From Rhodothermales bacterium (GTDB lineage Bacteria; Bacteroidota; Rhodothermia; Rhodothermales; Bin80): DNA of 64,000 nucleotides. Each line of letters begins with the position of its first letter. The stretch's first letter is position 1. Position numbers and translations under genes: made by a program. Location of the stretch: positions 2,502,501 through 2,566,500 of the forward strand of contig CATQHT010000003.1 of NCBI GenBank assembly GCA_958296045.1, in the 5' to 3' direction. The notes beneath the pieces were generated by a model that was not told the origin of the DNA, made no database searches, and saw only the letters and a list, made by a program, of their open reading frames with translations. Shown in pieces: positions 26,351 to 35,801 of the stretch.

Positions 26351-27653
26351 CCCAGCTCATTCACCAGCGGGAGGTTGTGGGCGGCCGTTGAGGGGTAATG
26401 CCTGGGAGGCAGGGGTATGACCCGTTGATGGGCCTAGTCGTGGAGCGAGAGAGCGATTTCGCGGGTTTGCGGCGCGCTCAGGGTGTCTTTTTGCCGCTCA
26501 GCGGGGCGAATTAATGTCGCGCGGGCGTAGCTTGGCGCTGAGCTCTAGTTGGTCGCCATTGGGGAGGTGCGTTAACGTGGTCAGGAAGCCGGGCGGTTGT
26601 CTCTCAGCACCGTCTAGGCAGACGCCGCCAGCACAGGGTCTGCCAGCGCAGCTTCCAGGTGTTTTCCCAGAAGGTCTCCTACAGCTTCTTTGCGGACTCG
26701 GCGAGATAGAAGGTCAGGTACCGTGCATGTCTGGTCATGCGTCCCCCTACCTTGAGCACGTTCTCCCTGAATCTGCGCACATGCATGAGCGGCGCGTGTA
26801 CGGGCTCAGGCTTCATCTGCTTGCCGTGCTTCTCGGTGTTTGCTTCGGCGGTGCCGTTGCTACTTGGCTCTGGCAGCGGACCAACGTCTGTTGGTGGGGG
26901 TTCTGTGGCGGTCGGTAGTCCCAGGGGCCAGTTTCTGGGAGCCAAGTAGTCCGGGTAGATCATTTGGCAGCGCCCGATGTGGATCAGCTGATAGGCCATC
27001 ATATTCAGTAGCAGGCGTACCGCATTCTGAGGACGCACCGTCTTGGTAGCCTTCTCGTCTTGGGTCTTGCTGTCGCTCTCGCCTCCGAGTGATTGCTTGA
27101 CCACTTTCTCGAACATGTTGGGGCGCGCCGCCGAGGACAGCTGACAGGAAGCGTATTTGATCTCTGCGTGGTGTCCTTCCGCTTTGCCTCGCATCCGGTA
27201 GACTGCAGCCAGGCCCTGAGCATCGCAGTCTTCCTTTGATAAGGACGGGAGCAGAAAGTAGTATTCCGGCTCGGCCTTGGAGTACGTCTTGGGCACCATC
27301 ACCACGCGCCGGGCCCGGTTCCAAGACCCCGCTTTATAGGTCAGCTCTATGCAGTGCGTAGGTGATCCGCCGTGCTGGGCCACGGTCTTCTCCATCAACG
27401 TTTTCAGTTTCTTGTTCCTTTTCAGGTGCATGACGTAGTCGATGCCATCGTCTTCGAGGCACTCGTACGTGATGGGGCTGTTGAAGCCCGCGTCGGCACG
27501 CACGATAATCCGTTCGGCGACGTGCGTTTGCGCTGCTATCGCAATCTTGTGGATGAATTCATCGCTATCTTTTGCGTCATTCATAGCGCCAGGACGCAGT
27601 TCTGCTCCCAGCACATTCCCCGTGGACCCGCACGTGGCCACCATAGCCAAAGA
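26351..27653 (-). mobile_element. IS1380-type element, 5'-truncated copy
   Basis: The left end CCCAGCTCATTCACC at 26351 matches the IS1380 terminus; about 300 bp of 3' noncoding DNA shared with three other loci follow, then the C-terminal two thirds of the transposase gene. Similarity to the full copy (48190-51036) stops near 27653, where IS256-like sequence takes over. Confidence 0.8.
26679..27653 (-). pseudogene. IS1380-family transposase, N-terminally truncated
   Basis: From about MVATCGSTGNVLGAELRPG the frame follows the 594-residue transposase at 48445-50229: IIVRADAGFNSPITYE, DYVMHLKRNKKLKTL and the C-terminal YRMRGKAEGHHAEIKYA. The first ~195 residues, including the first catalytic Asp region (DVDSYPVEVYG in the full copy), are missing; what precedes in the open frame is unrelated. 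It has a single ESDSKTQD unit where the other copy has eight. Confidence 0.85.
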
Positions 27654-27918
27654 GCTCGGCCAAAGCCTGCGCACCTCCAACTTTGAGAATCTCAATAGTA
27701 CCCTCGGCAGATTGACGCGCAATGTTTGCGGTTGGAAAAACTCGGCACAGGTCCACCGCTGTATGGCGCTGGCTCTCATGTATGCAGAACCCAAACTGAA
27801 AACCATCCCCAATCACCAACACCTGCCCAAGCTCCGAACGACGCTTATGAAGGCCAGGACCCGACTGCCAAACCCCAAAATCCCATTCTCCCCCCAGCCG
27901 CGTTTCCACTAATAATGA
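27654..27918 (+). mobile_element. IS256/mutator-like transposase C-terminal fragment and IS end
   Basis: The plus-strand frame reads SNFENLNSTLGRLTRNVCGW, then QVHRCMALALMYAE and HLPKLRTTLMKA before stop codons at about 27910. This resembles the C-terminus of mutator-type (IS256-like) transposases. It abuts a terminal sequence beginning GCCGCGTTTCCACTAATAAT that recurs at 57469. An N-terminal fragment of a similar transposase lies on the other side of the STAND module (33878). Confidence 0.55.
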
Positions 27919-27927
27919 CTCACCCCC
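27897..27927 (+). repeat. IS-end-like repeat, copy 1
   Basis: GCCGCGTTTCCACTAATAAT followed by G(A/G)CTCACCCCC, 31 bp, occurs here and at 57469-57499, differing at one position. It follows an IS256-like transposase end here and lies 105 bp before the second DUF4143/STAND module there. Confidence 0.8.
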
Positions 27928-28191
27928 AATCCTCGTCGGAGTATTGGGGTGTTCCAACTACCTGTACGTGGAGGACACGTGGTCGCAGCGCCTTCCCGAC
28001 TGGATGGGGTCTCATCACCAACTCTGGACGACCCAATCTGCAGTAATCTTTGGTGGTACGCTGCTGGAGTCGCTCAAAGGCCGTACGATCCGCGACTTGC
28101 TCAAGAAGTCTGCCGGGCGGATCTCGCTCCCCTGCAGCATGTTGCGATCGCCCACGCACAGAAACCGACCGGCTGAGCGGAATCAACCGAT

Positions 28192-31100
28192 TCATGGCCC
28201 ATCCTCCATGCCCCCGCTGTACTTGGTGGATGGGCTCACATCGATTACGACGATGCTGATCTTCGCCCTGAGCTCCATGGAGAGCTGCTCTTCGAGGAGC
28301 TTCTTGAGCGCAACGGGAGTCCTGGGCTTTCGTCCGCGAGGCGGCGGTACGTCCTCGGGGCTAGATCCAAACCAGAACACCACATAGATGCCATACCCTC
28401 CAGACTTTGGGTCCCGCGCGTACATGTTTGCGAGCTGCTCTTCCGCGGCGCGCCAGATGTCGCGATGCGAGGCCTTTTTAATCTCAATCGGTATCGCAAG
28501 GCGAGTGCCGAATGCCACGCGAATGTCCGCTCTCTTGTCGCCGGCATATTGGGGTTCCGGCTGCGCATCGACTTGGTACCGTTTAAGCTCTTTCTTCAAG
28601 TCCGAGAGCAGCCTGTTTCGGCAGTCGTTCTCGTGTTTAGGTTTAACTAGTTTGCGCCGATTCCCGTCCCGTTCCCAATCCCAATATTCGTGCCAGTCGT
28701 TCGTGGAGCCATCGCGTATACCCCTAGCTAACTCTTCCAGGGTATCGAGCACCAGCGCCGCCAAGTCCGCAGCACTAGATGGCATACCTCCCTGTAGAGC
28801 TTGCTGAATCTGTTCCACGTAGAGGTCTTCATGCCGTTCCGCGCGGCGCTTCTTGGCTTGCGCTTCCTGCGCCCGTACGGTTAGAAATCTCCATGCCTCC
28901 AAATCTGGATCGGTTGCCATCGACTCGAGCACTTTGCTTGCTTGGTCGTCGGTGCGCTCGGCAAGTACTTCAGTCCATTCGGTCAAAAGGGATTCAAACT
29001 TCCTTTGGGCATCTTGGTCGGCCCCAATTATGCTTGCTTTTTCTGGTCGTACGAATCGCTCCATCCGACTCCCGAGTGTCTGGATAAGCTTGGCAAGCTC
29101 ATCGGCGCGCCATTTCTCAAACGATGGCTGTTTGGACTGGCGTCGGTTGTTTGAAGCGAGGGCTTCGACGACATGCCGCGCGCGCACGATGCCACCGGTC
29201 GCCAGATAGTCTTCCCAAGCAGGTAAGCATTGATCCTTTGCAAGGATAAGGCCGGTGCAAAGCCACTGTGCCCGCTGCTGTATGTCCATACCCTTACGCC
29301 GAAGCCGGTCCAGCGCGAGTTTGCGCAGGTTATCAATCGGCATGGTGCTGGGCTCCAATGCAGCCCTGAGTACTATCCGCAGAGCTTCTACCTGCGACCC
29401 CGTGGATCGCGTAGGGATTACCGAAAACATCTGAGGTACGGCGAGCGCCGCCGTCTGTCGGTATGCTGGATCGTTACATAAATCGTGAATATGCTGATCC
29501 GGCAGCATCTTGGAGCGGATACGGGCGTTATGCACCGCGACCATTGCGTCGGCCACAGCACTGGGATACGATGTCAAGGCGCGTAGGAACCACGGCGGGC
29601 GAGCGCGTTGAGCAACGGTGAAATGGGAATGAGGCGGGTTCAGCTTTTTCGGCAAGACCGAAACGAAGTAAAAGCCCAACGCTCTTCGCCTTCCTTCACT
29701 GTCCAAGCACTTTAGCGGATCGCTTTTCGCCCGTTCTTCCTCCTCTATTCCAGCCAAGAAGGGGATCGCAAACAATGATTGCCGACTGCGCTCATGAAGT
29801 TCAGCAATCTGGGACAGATCCGGTAGATCGCTACGCCTTAGCAGACTGCGGAATCCTGCCAGTACCTTTTCCACGAGAGATACGTTGCCACCCAACCGCG
29901 ATGTCAGTCTATCGACCCCACCATCGGGCGCGCCTTCTTGCACGAGACCGTCCAAGTAGTCCCAGGCAAGTTCGTGGAGCAAGGCAGACGGGCAGCGCCC
30001 TGCCTGCAGTTTCGCTGCGTGTTTTTGCACCACCGCTATTTCCTCCTGTTGCCGTTCCCGGGCACGCTGCTGAAACTCCGCACGACGCTGCTGCCACTCA
30101 GCCTCCTCAAGTTTGTCCTGCTCCTTGGCCTTTAGGCGCCTCGTATTCCACTCTTGCAGGGCTGGCGTGCCCGACGCCGCGCGTGCCACTTCGTCGTCGG
30201 ACAAGCGCTCTCCCCAGCCCTCCTCCGCCCTGATCGCCCATCCAGCTAATTCCTTTGCGATCTTGGGTTGGCTTTCTGCCAGCTCCACCGCACGCGCAAG
30301 GCACCACCTTCGAAATTCAGCCGGCGCCTTCTTGCTTACAAATTTGCGGCCGACTGTCAAATTGAGTAACCTGTGCCCGATTTTGGCTTGCCTCGCACGA
30401 AGGCCGAGCTCAACCAGCTCGTATTGGATGCGCCGGTGGTCCCTTAGCCAAGCCTGGATCGCCTCCTCAGCGGCAGATCCCAAGCTACCGTCCCTACTAG
30501 ATCGCGTATCCGTGGGCACGAGTTGCGAAAATTCCCCGTCGTACTCGACGAGCTCAAACCAGCGGAATACATCGGAAACGTCCGATTCGTCCCCGTACAG
30601 TTCGAGCGTACGGCTCAAAAGTTCAAGCACGATGCCCCTCAGTCCGTGATCCGCCAACTTCGGGATCACTTCGGAGGCACGAACGCATAGTGACTCGATC
30701 AATGCGCCAATCTGCACCTTGCTTGACTGTTGCACGAGACCCTTCCAAAATCTGTGGTATTCGCTAGGTTGGTACGGGAAAGGGTTCACGCTGAGGAATT
30801 CCCAGATGTTCGACGGCGACACCGCACATGGATACAGGTGACCAAGCAGGGTGCCGAGAAGCTTGTTCTTCGCATCTGTCAGGCGCTCGTGCACAATATC
30901 GTCGGCAAGGTCGCCCAGCGTCTTGAATCGAGTCGCACTGCTGGCGAATGCGCAGCAAAGGGTGTTAATGGCACGGCAGCGCACATCGTCCGACCAAGTG
31001 GCATCTCGAACGATCGTAAGCAGTGCCTTTACGTCTCGGCCTGGTTTCGCCGTGGAGGTCACGCCGTTATCTTCGCGATTGCGGCGGAGTGCGTGCGCAA

Positions 31101-32439
31101 TGCCTCTGAGGAGGTGATAAACGAGCTGCTGCCTGGAGTCGGACCGCTCCGAGGATGCAGTTAATTTCCACACTACCGACCGATCTCGGGTGCCTGCCAG
31201 GGCACCGGTGGCAGCTTCGGAGGGCCAGGCGTGTTTGAATTCGATCCGTTTTTCTAATTCCTCGAAGAGCTCCTTTCGCTCCTCGAAACGAAAATTGCTC
31301 GCGTCGCCTTCGAACGCCACGGCGACCGGATCTGCCCGAATCAATACCTTTCTGGCTTGCGGGTTTTTGGCTGCAAGCCAAGCGGAAAGTCCGCGGAGAT
31401 CGGGCAGTGGGATCCCGTCATGGCCCACGAGGAGCGACAACATGCGCCGGGTGGTGACTCCATCAGGGACTCGGATCCTTTGATCCAAGTATCTGGCACC
31501 CAGATACTCAGCCAACAGGCGATGGGCCGGAACTCGGCAACAGGAAACGCCCCGGAACAGCCCGGATTCCAACGCAGCGAGCAGAGCGTCCCGATTGTTG
31601 CTCTCCACTTCATTCAGGGAAAGGATTTCGGAATCGCTGGAATCCGTTTCATTCCAGCCTTCCTTGCCCGCGATTAGCATCAGTGCCGACAGTTTCCCTG
31701 CTGCGGTTAAGATGTCCGTATGAGAAGGTGATGCGGTCCCCCGACGGGCGTCCTTATGTTCGCTGTTGTGCTCTTGGGCGAGCGCTTGGCAGGCCTTCTC
31801 GAATGCCTCGCTGGGGCTCTTAGGCCAGCCGCGTTCCTTTACGGTCTCGCAAAGCAAGCCGAGCAACAGAGGATTCCACAGGAAGGAGTCCAGTCTGTGC
31901 TCAAAGGCATCGGTTATAAAGCTTCTTGGGTCGAGTTCCATACGCGCAACAATCTGCCGCACGCCATCACGGTTCAACGGGTTAAGCTCAAGGATCGGAA
32001 GCGAATCCGACCCCGCAAGGGTGGAGAGCTCCCGCTGATCCCCGGGTATCAGCCAGCTGCTGAGACGGCACGACAAGCGGAACCAAGGGTTGCCTAGCTT
32101 CTCGAGGCGATCCAATATTTTGTCAAGTGGTTTCCTCGGATCCCCACCAACGGCACGCATCTCGTCTAGCCCGTCTATGAAAAGTGGCTCTCCTTGCCTT
32201 CCAAAGCGTTTCCGGCCAACAAATCGTCGCGCCGAAATGGGTTTTGGAGCCTGCTCACGCTGGGCTTCCGTTCCGAATGCAGTACTCTTGCCCATCCCCG
32301 GCTCACCGAGCAGGACGTACCCATGGTCGTCTTGGAAATGACTGAGCGTCAGTCCACGCTTTTTGAACCGCGGATCACTTCGCGGTGCTATCAGGGTAAC
32401 AGTGCGGGGTACAAGCATATTCAATTCTCGTCTAGCCAT
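28192..32439 (-). CDS. Giant STAND/NACHT-like NTPase with C-terminal nuclease-like domain (module 1)
   Basis: 1415 residues. The N-terminal P-loop NTPase has Walker A GEPGMGKST (45-53), Walker B LFIDGLDEMR (86-95), the sensor-like RLSCRLSSW (121-129) and NPLLLGLLCE (189-198), a NACHT/STAND layout. Residues about 260-1250 are a long helical-repeat array, as used for ligand sensing in STAND proteins. The C-terminus (about 1285-1400) has KRADIRVAFGTRLAIPIEIK, a D...ExK pattern of PD-(D/E)xK nucleases, then GYGIYVVFWFG. Its paralogue at 58870-62865 keeps every block. The start overlaps the end of the DUF4143 gene by 19 bp; an alternative ATG at 32418 lies just after that stop. A defence role is inferred. 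Confidence 0.75.
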   Translation of the reverse strand: MARRELNMLVPRTVTLIAPRSDPRFKKRGLTLSHFQDDHGYVLLGEPGMGKSTAFGTEAQREQAPKPISARRFVGRKRFGRQGEPLFIDGLDEMRAVGGDPRKPLDKILDRLEKLGNPWFRLSCRLSSWLIPGDQRELSTLAGSDSLPILELNPLNRDGVRQIVARMELDPRSFITDAFEHRLDSFLWNPLLLGLLCETVKERGWPKSPSEAFEKACQALAQEHNSEHKDARRGTASPSHTDILTAAGKLSALMLIAGKEGWNETDSSDSEILSLNEVESNNRDALLAALESGLFRGVSCCRVPAHRLLAEYLGARYLDQRIRVPDGVTTRRMLSLLVGHDGIPLPDLRGLSAWLAAKNPQARKVLIRADPVAVAFEGDASNFRFEERKELFEELEKRIEFKHAWPSEAATGALAGTRDRSVVWKLTASSERSDSRQQLVYHLLRGIAHALRRNREDNGVTSTAKPGRDVKALLTIVRDATWSDDVRCRAINTLCCAFASSATRFKTLGDLADDIVHERLTDAKNKLLGTLLGHLYPCAVSPSNIWEFLSVNPFPYQPSEYHRFWKGLVQQSSKVQIGALIESLCVRASEVIPKLADHGLRGIVLELLSRTLELYGDESDVSDVFRWFELVEYDGEFSQLVPTDTRSSRDGSLGSAAEEAIQAWLRDHRRIQYELVELGLRARQAKIGHRLLNLTVGRKFVSKKAPAEFRRWCLARAVELAESQPKIAKELAGWAIRAEEGWGERLSDDEVARAASGTPALQEWNTRRLKAKEQDKLEEAEWQQRRAEFQQRARERQQEEIAVVQKHAAKLQAGRCPSALLHELAWDYLDGLVQEGAPDGGVDRLTSRLGGNVSLVEKVLAGFRSLLRRSDLPDLSQIAELHERSRQSLFAIPFLAGIEEEERAKSDPLKCLDSEGRRRALGFYFVSVLPKKLNPPHSHFTVAQRARPPWFLRALTSYPSAVADAMVAVHNARIRSKMLPDQHIHDLCNDPAYRQTAALAVPQMFSVIPTRSTGSQVEALRIVLRAALEPSTMPIDNLRKLALDRLRRKGMDIQQRAQWLCTGLILAKDQCLPAWEDYLATGGIVRARHVVEALASNNRRQSKQPSFEKWRADELAKLIQTLGSRMERFVRPEKASIIGADQDAQRKFESLLTEWTEVLAERTDDQASKVLESMATDPDLEAWRFLTVRAQEAQAKKRRAERHEDLYVEQIQQALQGGMPSSAADLAALVLDTLEELARGIRDGSTNDWHEYWDWERDGNRRKLVKPKHENDCRNRLLSDLKKELKRYQVDAQPEPQYAGDKRADIRVAFGTRLAIPIEIKKASHRDIWRAAEEQLANMYARDPKSGGYGIYVVFWFGSSPEDVPPPRGRKPRTPVALKKLLEEQLSMELRAKISIVVIDVSPSTKYSGGMEDGP

Positions 32440-33704
32440 TCATCGGCGCTCCGTGATAGGAATTCATTGAGTGGAATGCCACCTGTGCCCACTACCGTGG
32501 TCTTCGCATTTGGGAAGCGTTTGGCAAATGCCTTCAGGCCGGATCGGCTGAGCAATCTCAATCTCCCGCTCTTGACCTCAACGCCGAGCAAGTGGGGGCC
32601 GCGTGCGATGACGAAGTTCACTTCATTCGACTCCTTATCGCGCCAGAAACTGAGCCTGGTCGATATACCGCGGCTGTTATAGAGGTGCGCCCCCACAGCA
32701 CTCTCTACGATGCGCCCCCAATAGGAACGGTCGGCCCGCGCCTCTTCGAACGTGTAACCGGAAGGCACTGTCATCAGCGCCGTGTTGAGCACATTTAGTT
32801 TGGGGGGAGACTTTCTTCCTACGTGTGGGGCTGGCGCATATCTGGGCAAGGCGGTGACCAAGCCGGCGTCGGAAAGCAGATCGAGGTAGCGCTTTAGGGT
32901 CGTCGCATTACCAACATTATCCAGCTGGCCGAGTAGTTTGTTGTAGGACACGATTTGGCCGGAATAGTGCGGGACCAACTCCATCAGCTGGCGCATCACG
33001 GCAGGCTTCGCAACAGGCGTCAGCCCAATGATGTCCCGATTGATGGTGGGTGCAACGATCGCACCCATTATGTGACCTTTCCAATTGGCTAACTGCTCTG
33101 CTGGCGATCCGACGGACTGTGCTCCGGGATACCCGCCAAAAAACACACACTCGTCGACGGTCAGGTCGAAGGCCTCCGCCATCTCCCGAAGAGACCAGTG
33201 TGAGACTCGTAAGGGCTCGAATCTGCCCACCAGGCTCTCGCTCTGCCCGGCGAAGATTCGCTGCGGGGCCGAGCCGAGAATTATGACACGGAGTGGGCAG
33301 CCTACGCGCCGATCCGCGTCCCAGAGTCCTTTGAGGATGGCTGACCAACCTGGGACGAGCTGAATCTCATCCAAGCAGAGCACCAAGCCACGCTTGAACT
33401 GCAGGGCAGCCCGGCGAGCACTCTCCCACAGCTGAACGAGCCATCGCCCGTCGAGTGTCGTGTCGACCGGAACGTCATCCATGGCGCCCCGCAGACCGGG
33501 CGCTCTGAATCTGGAACGTGCGGGATCGTCCAGCGCGAAGTACCAACACTCCAAGCCCGACCTGATCAGCAGGCTCTGCGCTTGGAGTGCGATGGTCGTC
33601 TTGCCGGTCTGACGAGGACCAGTAATTGCGATGATTCGCATGGTGGAGCCGTCTTCCACCAGCTGAATTACGCGTCGTACATGCGGGCGCTTGTAGCTGT
33701 TCAT
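32421..33704 (-). CDS. AAA ATPase with DUF4143 C-terminal domain (module 1)
   Basis: 427 residues. Walker A GPRQTGKTT (29-37), Walker B-like GLVLCLDEIQ, sensor 1 VIILGSAPQ, then the DUF4143 part (QIVSYNKLLGQL, then SYWGRIVESAVGAHLYN) and a terminal FVIARGPHLLGVEVKSG with an ExK pattern typical of DUF4143 proteins. Start ATG 33704 is chosen because the paralogue (57605) begins at the matching place and puts its P-loop at the same residues; the open frame runs further upstream through unrelated DNA. It is the first gene of the module, coupled to the STAND gene by overlap. DUF4143 ATPases are common but mostly of unknown role. Confidence 0.85.
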   Translation of the reverse strand: MNSYKRPHVRRVIQLVEDGSTMRIIAITGPRQTGKTTIALQAQSLLIRSGLECWYFALDDPARSRFRAPGLRGAMDDVPVDTTLDGRWLVQLWESARRAALQFKRGLVLCLDEIQLVPGWSAILKGLWDADRRVGCPLRVIILGSAPQRIFAGQSESLVGRFEPLRVSHWSLREMAEAFDLTVDECVFFGGYPGAQSVGSPAEQLANWKGHIMGAIVAPTINRDIIGLTPVAKPAVMRQLMELVPHYSGQIVSYNKLLGQLDNVGNATTLKRYLDLLSDAGLVTALPRYAPAPHVGRKSPPKLNVLNTALMTVPSGYTFEEARADRSYWGRIVESAVGAHLYNSRGISTRLSFWRDKESNEVNFVIARGPHLLGVEVKSGRLRLLSRSGLKAFAKRFPNAKTTVVGTGGIPLNEFLSRSADEWLDEN

Positions 33705-33877
33705 GTAGCCAATGTACGACAGTGAATACAAACATGCATGTACGTACTCAGTCCGAATGTCACCACAAGATGCGATCAACGGCGGCTGTAGACGACCCGG
33801 CAGGCCTCGCCTAGCCGTACCAGCCTGTGCGGCCGGGCGCGAGAACGCACTCCCCCGCTGGGTCTTTGCGGTCATTG

Positions 33878-34500
33878 CAATGCTGTTAACCTCGATTGCC
33901 GTGCGCGAAAAGGCATGGCCGCTATGGCTGCGGAGGTCGAGTCGCTTGCGGCAAACGCTGCACCAGCAGGAAGGCCAACAACCGCGATCACTACCACCGG
34001 TATGGCGCGAATCCAGCCTCAGTCCTCACTAGTGGGCGCCATGTGCAGATCAAGGTGCCGCGGATACGCGATATCAGGTGAAGTGCGAGCGGGTCCTGCT
34101 TAGCTATCGCGTTTCACAATGCGCGCATCTATGAAGATGAGCTCCTGTGCACGTTGTTCTTTGGCATCAGCCAGCGCAGCTACAAGTCTATCGCGGCCCA
34201 GTACGCGGACGGCTGCTGTGCTGTCACTGGCATCCCATGGGGCGGCGCCACGGAGGTCCATAGGCCGCTGCCGCGCCGCAATGCCACGCAGCGTAGCCCT
34301 GACAGCCGCGCGGCTCCGCAACTTCTGCCAAGCGCCTGCTATCAGGCTGAATGCTACACAAGGGTCCGCGCGCTGCTGGAGTCAAGCGCCGGTACTACGG
34401 CGCTGGCTTCCTCCTGCGGCCGTGGCTGGAAGCATTCGGCCAGAGGGCGTATTTTCAGCTTCGTGCAACGAATGCGCAACTGCCATAACCCAGCGGTCTA
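33878..34500 (+). pseudogene. IS256/mutator-like transposase N-terminal remnant
   Basis: The plus frame gives HRYGANPASVLTSGRHVQIK and VPRIRDI, then TGA at 34079, and on in the same frame YEDELLCTLFFGISQRSYKS. These match the N-terminal region of mutator-type transposases (conserved pattern: VPRVRD, later YED.LL...GIS). The rest to 34500 is degraded across frames. It has the same orientation as the C-terminal fragment at 27654-27918, with the STAND module between them. Confidence 0.5.
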
Positions 34501-34505
34501 ACATT

Positions 34506-35180
34506 ATGCGTAACCCTCTACTCATCGTCCTTGCAGGCCTGCTCTTTGCCTTGCCAACCTATGCCCAGCCTGATGCGCAAAAGCCTGAAGGCGACAACAT
34601 GACTACGCCCAAAGCATGGGTGGTGCGCACCGACAACGTCATGCCCGACGTCAAAGTGGGCGCGGAAAAAGATAGCGTCGACATATGGTTCGTCAATATG
34701 ACGCCCGGATGGCATATCACTACCGGACCCGCTGCCATATTCTACCACCCGTACAGCGTGGCCGACGGCCTGTATCGCATAGAAACAACCATACACCTGT
34801 TCGACCCAGGTCGCCGGCGCGAAGCGTACGGCTTGTTTTTCGCCGGACACAACCTCGACACCAGCGAAATCACCTACGACTACTTCCTGGTGCGCAACAC
34901 CGGCGAGTTTCTGATCAAACGGCGCACCGGCGAAGAGACACAGATCATCAACAACTGGACCGCCCACGATGCGATCGCCACCTACGGACCAGAAAGTGAA
35001 GGGTCAGTAGAGAATCAGCTCGCCGTAGTCAATGGCCCTAACGACGTGATCTTCTGGGTCAACAACGAAATCGTAGCACGCCTTCCGCGCACAGAAGTCA
35101 ACACGCAGGGTGTCTACGGGCTGCGCATAAACCACGCGCTCAACGTGCATGTGAGCGACCTGAAGGCGCAGCCGTTGTGA
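34506..35180 (+). CDS. Secreted protein of unknown function (ConA-like fold suspected)
   Basis: 224 residues with a clean signal peptide (RNPLLIVLAGLLFALPTYAQ, cleavage after Ala-Gln about 20). The mature part is beta-rich: MTPGWHITTGPAAIFYHPYS, ETTIHLFDPGRRREAYGLFF, DYFLVRNTGEFLIKR and VYGLRINHALNVHVSDL, which suggests a jelly-roll/LamG-like sandwich as in DUF1080-type proteins. No catalytic residues recognised. ATG 34506 is chosen for the signal peptide; the frame also reads back through the IS256 relic. It is convergent with ribE, overlapping it by 41 bp. Confidence 0.75.
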   Translation: MRNPLLIVLAGLLFALPTYAQPDAQKPEGDNMTTPKAWVVRTDNVMPDVKVGAEKDSVDIWFVNMTPGWHITTGPAAIFYHPYSVADGLYRIETTIHLFDPGRRREAYGLFFAGHNLDTSEITYDYFLVRNTGEFLIKRRTGEETQIINNWTAHDAIATYGPESEGSVENQLAVVNGPNDVIFWVNNEIVARLPRTEVNTQGVYGLRINHALNVHVSDLKAQPL

Positions 35181-35790
35181 CACCCGCTGGGCGGCCCGGC
35201 GCCGCCGCAGTGCTCAGCAACCGTGCGACGTGCTTGCCCAGGATGTCGCATTCCACGTTCACCTGCGTGCCGACCTTCCAGTCCTGCGCTATGGTATGCA
35301 TGCGCGTGTGCGGGATGATGGCCACCTCGAAGGCATCAGCATGCAGCCGCGCTACCGTGAGGCTGATGCCATCGACTGCAATGGACCCGCGCGGAACCAG
35401 CCAGGGGCGCAGATTGGCTGGCAGCGCTACTGAATAGCGGTGGTCGGCGCCCTCGCTTTCCACCGCGAGGATCCTACATACCGCGTCGACGTGGCCTTGC
35501 ACGAAGTGGCCTTCGACGCGCCCTGCAGCAAGCATCGCACGTTCAAGGTTGACGAACGCACTGGGGCGAATTGTGCCAAGCGTGGTCTTGCGCAACGTCT
35601 CCGGCACCGCGGTTACAGCAAAGCTGCCAGAAAGCACCTTTGTAACCGTAAGACAGACGCCGCTGACCGCGATGCTCTGCCCTGGCGTAAGGGAATCGGC
35701 AATGGTCGTAACAAGATTGAGGCGGAGTCCTTCCTCGGCAGACTGTGCATCTTCCACGCACCCCACGTCCTCTATGATGCCAGTAAACAT
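35140..35790 (-). CDS. ribE: Riboflavin synthase, alpha subunit
   Basis: Converts two 6,7-dimethyl-8-ribityllumazines to riboflavin plus the pyrimidinedione. Two lumazine-binding barrels are visible: MFTGIIEDVG, SIAVSGVCLTV and VNLERAM...GHFVQGHVD in the first, GSIAVDGISLTV and IIPHTRMHT in the second. The repeated VSGVCLTV/VDGISLTV pair is diagnostic. About 216 residues, slightly extended at the C-terminus (Ala/Pro/Gly-rich tail). ATG 35790 gives the standard MFTGIIE start. It follows ribD by 11 bp, forming a riboflavin operon. Confidence 0.95.
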   Translation of the reverse strand: MFTGIIEDVGCVEDAQSAEEGLRLNLVTTIADSLTPGQSIAVSGVCLTVTKVLSGSFAVTAVPETLRKTTLGTIRPSAFVNLERAMLAAGRVEGHFVQGHVDAVCRILAVESEGADHRYSVALPANLRPWLVPRGSIAVDGISLTVARLHADAFEVAIIPHTRMHTIAQDWKVGTQVNVECDILGKHVARLLSTAAAPGRPAGVTTAAPSGRSHAR

Positions 35791-35801
35791 CACTGCTCAG
35801 C

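Noticed and set aside
33705..33875. N-terminal extension of the module 1 DUF4143 ATPase
   Set aside because: The paralogue starts at the position matching ATG 33704; the extension is low-complexity and unrelated.
34119..34505. N-terminal extension of the secreted protein
   Set aside because: It reads through an IS256 relic; the internal ATG 34506 begins a proper signal peptide.
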